A model generated the notes under the pieces. The model made no database searches, was not told where the DNA came from, and saw nothing but the letters and a program-made list of their open reading frames with translations. The position numbers were made by a program, and so were the translations under genes. This document shows, in pieces, positions 63,440-64,000 of a stretch of DNA of 64,000 bases. This stretch comes from JACRLW01 sp050181465 (GTDB taxonomy: Bacteria > Planctomycetota > UBA1135 > UBA2386). Location of the stretch: positions 128,641 to 192,640 of the forward strand of contig JBFXDD010000004.1 of NCBI GenBank assembly GCA_050181465.1, read 5' to 3'. Position 1 is the stretch's first letter. Each line of letters opens with the position of its first letter.

Positions 63440-64000
63440 TCACGGCACGCGGGCGACGACCCGAAACCCGATGAGGAAGCTCGTCGTCGTGGCCTCGGTG
63501 AACATTCGATCCGAGGGAATCGGTGCGGGCACGCTGAACCAAGATCCGCCTCGCAAGACCACCGACTCGCCAACTCGTGGAATGAACGGATCGCGCCGAA
63601 TCGACGCCGGATCGACGACCGGATGCTGCGGCGCGTAGCCGTCGCGACACCACTCCCAGACGTTGCCGAGCATGTCGTAGAGGCCGAAGCCGTTGGGCAA
63701 CTTCCTTCGCACGGCGTGCGCGTCCCGCGAATCGCCGTGGTTGGTGTAGACCCAGGCCGACAGTTCGAGGCGGGAGCGATCCAGCCAGCTCTCATCCCCG
63801 CTCTCCCCGCCGCGACAGGCGTATTCCCACTGCGCCTCCGTCGGCAGCTCGTAGCCGTAGGTCGCAGCGAACGCCGACGCAGCGGAGTGATCGATCCCCG
63901 TGATCGGAACGTCCCCCGGACCCGTCGGCACGACCGGCGTGGGCCAACCGCGGCGGCCCAGCAACCACGTGCGCCACTGATCGACGGTCACTTCCGTCTC
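63440..64000 (-). CDS. Formylglycine-generating-enzyme (SUMF1/FGE) domain protein, 5' end outside window
   Basis: At least 187 residues, entering from beyond 64000. YELPTEAQWEYACRGG, NGFGLYDMLGNVWEWCRDGY, VLRGGSWFSVP and FLIGFRVVARV are the FGE-sulfatase/SUMF1 signature found in sulfatase-maturing enzymes and in many planctomycetal proteins that use the fold for other purposes. Copper-ligand cysteines of true FGEs are not both evident in the visible part, so catalytic activity is unproven. Confidence 0.85.
   Translation of the reverse strand, partial: ETEVTVDQWRTWLLGRRGWPTPVVPTGPGDVPITGIDHSAASAFAATYGYELPTEAQWEYACRGGESGDESWLDRSRLELSAWVYTNHGDSRDAHAVRRKLPNGFGLYDMLGNVWEWCRDGYAPQHPVVDPASIRRDPFIPRVGESVVLRGGSWFSVPAPIPSDRMFTEATTTSFLIGFRVVARVP

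Noticed and set aside
1..64000. tRNA or rRNA genes
   Set aside because: No T-loop GGTTCGAATCC-type motif within a cloverleaf and no rRNA sequence was found by eye on either strand.

Overview
The window is one continuous stretch of a high-GC bacterial chromosome. The best guess for the source is a member of Planctomycetota, possibly near the Poly30/Saltatorellus-type lineages. This is inference from gene content: a VCBS/FG-GAP protein, many exported HEAT-repeat proteins and lipoproteins, a DUF1573-like lipoprotein, a PKD-tailed subtilase, a TPR-sulfotransferase fusion, a formylglycine-generating-enzyme domain, and a secreted protein with a C-terminal end style common in that group. No rRNA or tRNA gene was seen. 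Genes are packed tightly, and more than ten adjacent pairs overlap by an ATGA or GTGA tetranucleotide.

Layout. 1-9.3 kb (minus): the partial VCBS protein, then a run read thiS-thiG-CPBP protease-gamma carbonic anhydrase-like-trypsin-like protease, and a run of two GNATs-LmbE deacetylase-RlmI-like methyltransferase. 9.4-14.5 kb (plus): the nusA-infB-ylxP(DUF503)-rbfA translation operon behind a leader hairpin. 14.6-15.6 kb: an exported protein of unknown role. 15.6-18.0 kb (minus): selA-selD, in which selD itself needs UGA read as selenocysteine. 18.1-24.2 kb (plus): recJ, a DUF368 (PopT-type) transporter, polA and an exported protein. 24.3-30.8 kb: a visibly lower-GC segment bracketed by inverted copies of a 184-bp palindromic repeat; it holds a sigma-like factor, a DUF1573-like lipoprotein, a large exported protein with carboxypeptidase-regulatory-like features, a six-cysteine exported peptide and a DUF3352-like protein. 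31.1-44.7 kb (minus): a division and cell wall (dcw) cluster, mraZ-rsmH-ftsL-ftsI-murE-murF-mraY-ftsW-lysM-murG-murC-murB, with a recognisable MraZ operator and promoter. 44.9-54.6 kb: exported HEAT proteins, lipoproteins, a GNAT-like protein, a haem-binding protein and the TPR-sulfotransferase. 54.7-64 kb: two tandem copies of the repeat, the subtilase, an ankyrin protein, a quinone oxidoreductase, an exported protein whose start lies in a hairpin, an SDR, DUF6435, two small membrane proteins, rlmH, an alpha/beta hydrolase and a partial FGE-type protein.

How it fits together. The dcw genes encode most cytoplasmic steps of DAP-type peptidoglycan synthesis plus the septal SEDS/PBP pair, but murD, ddl, ftsQ, ftsA and ftsZ are absent and a LysM protein sits between ftsW and murG. 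SelA and SelD supply selenocysteine, and SelD is itself a client of the pathway. The most novel structure is the 184-bp CTAG-bounded foldback repeat (four full copies and one fragment), which flanks the sigma-factor island and lies directly in front of the subtilase.
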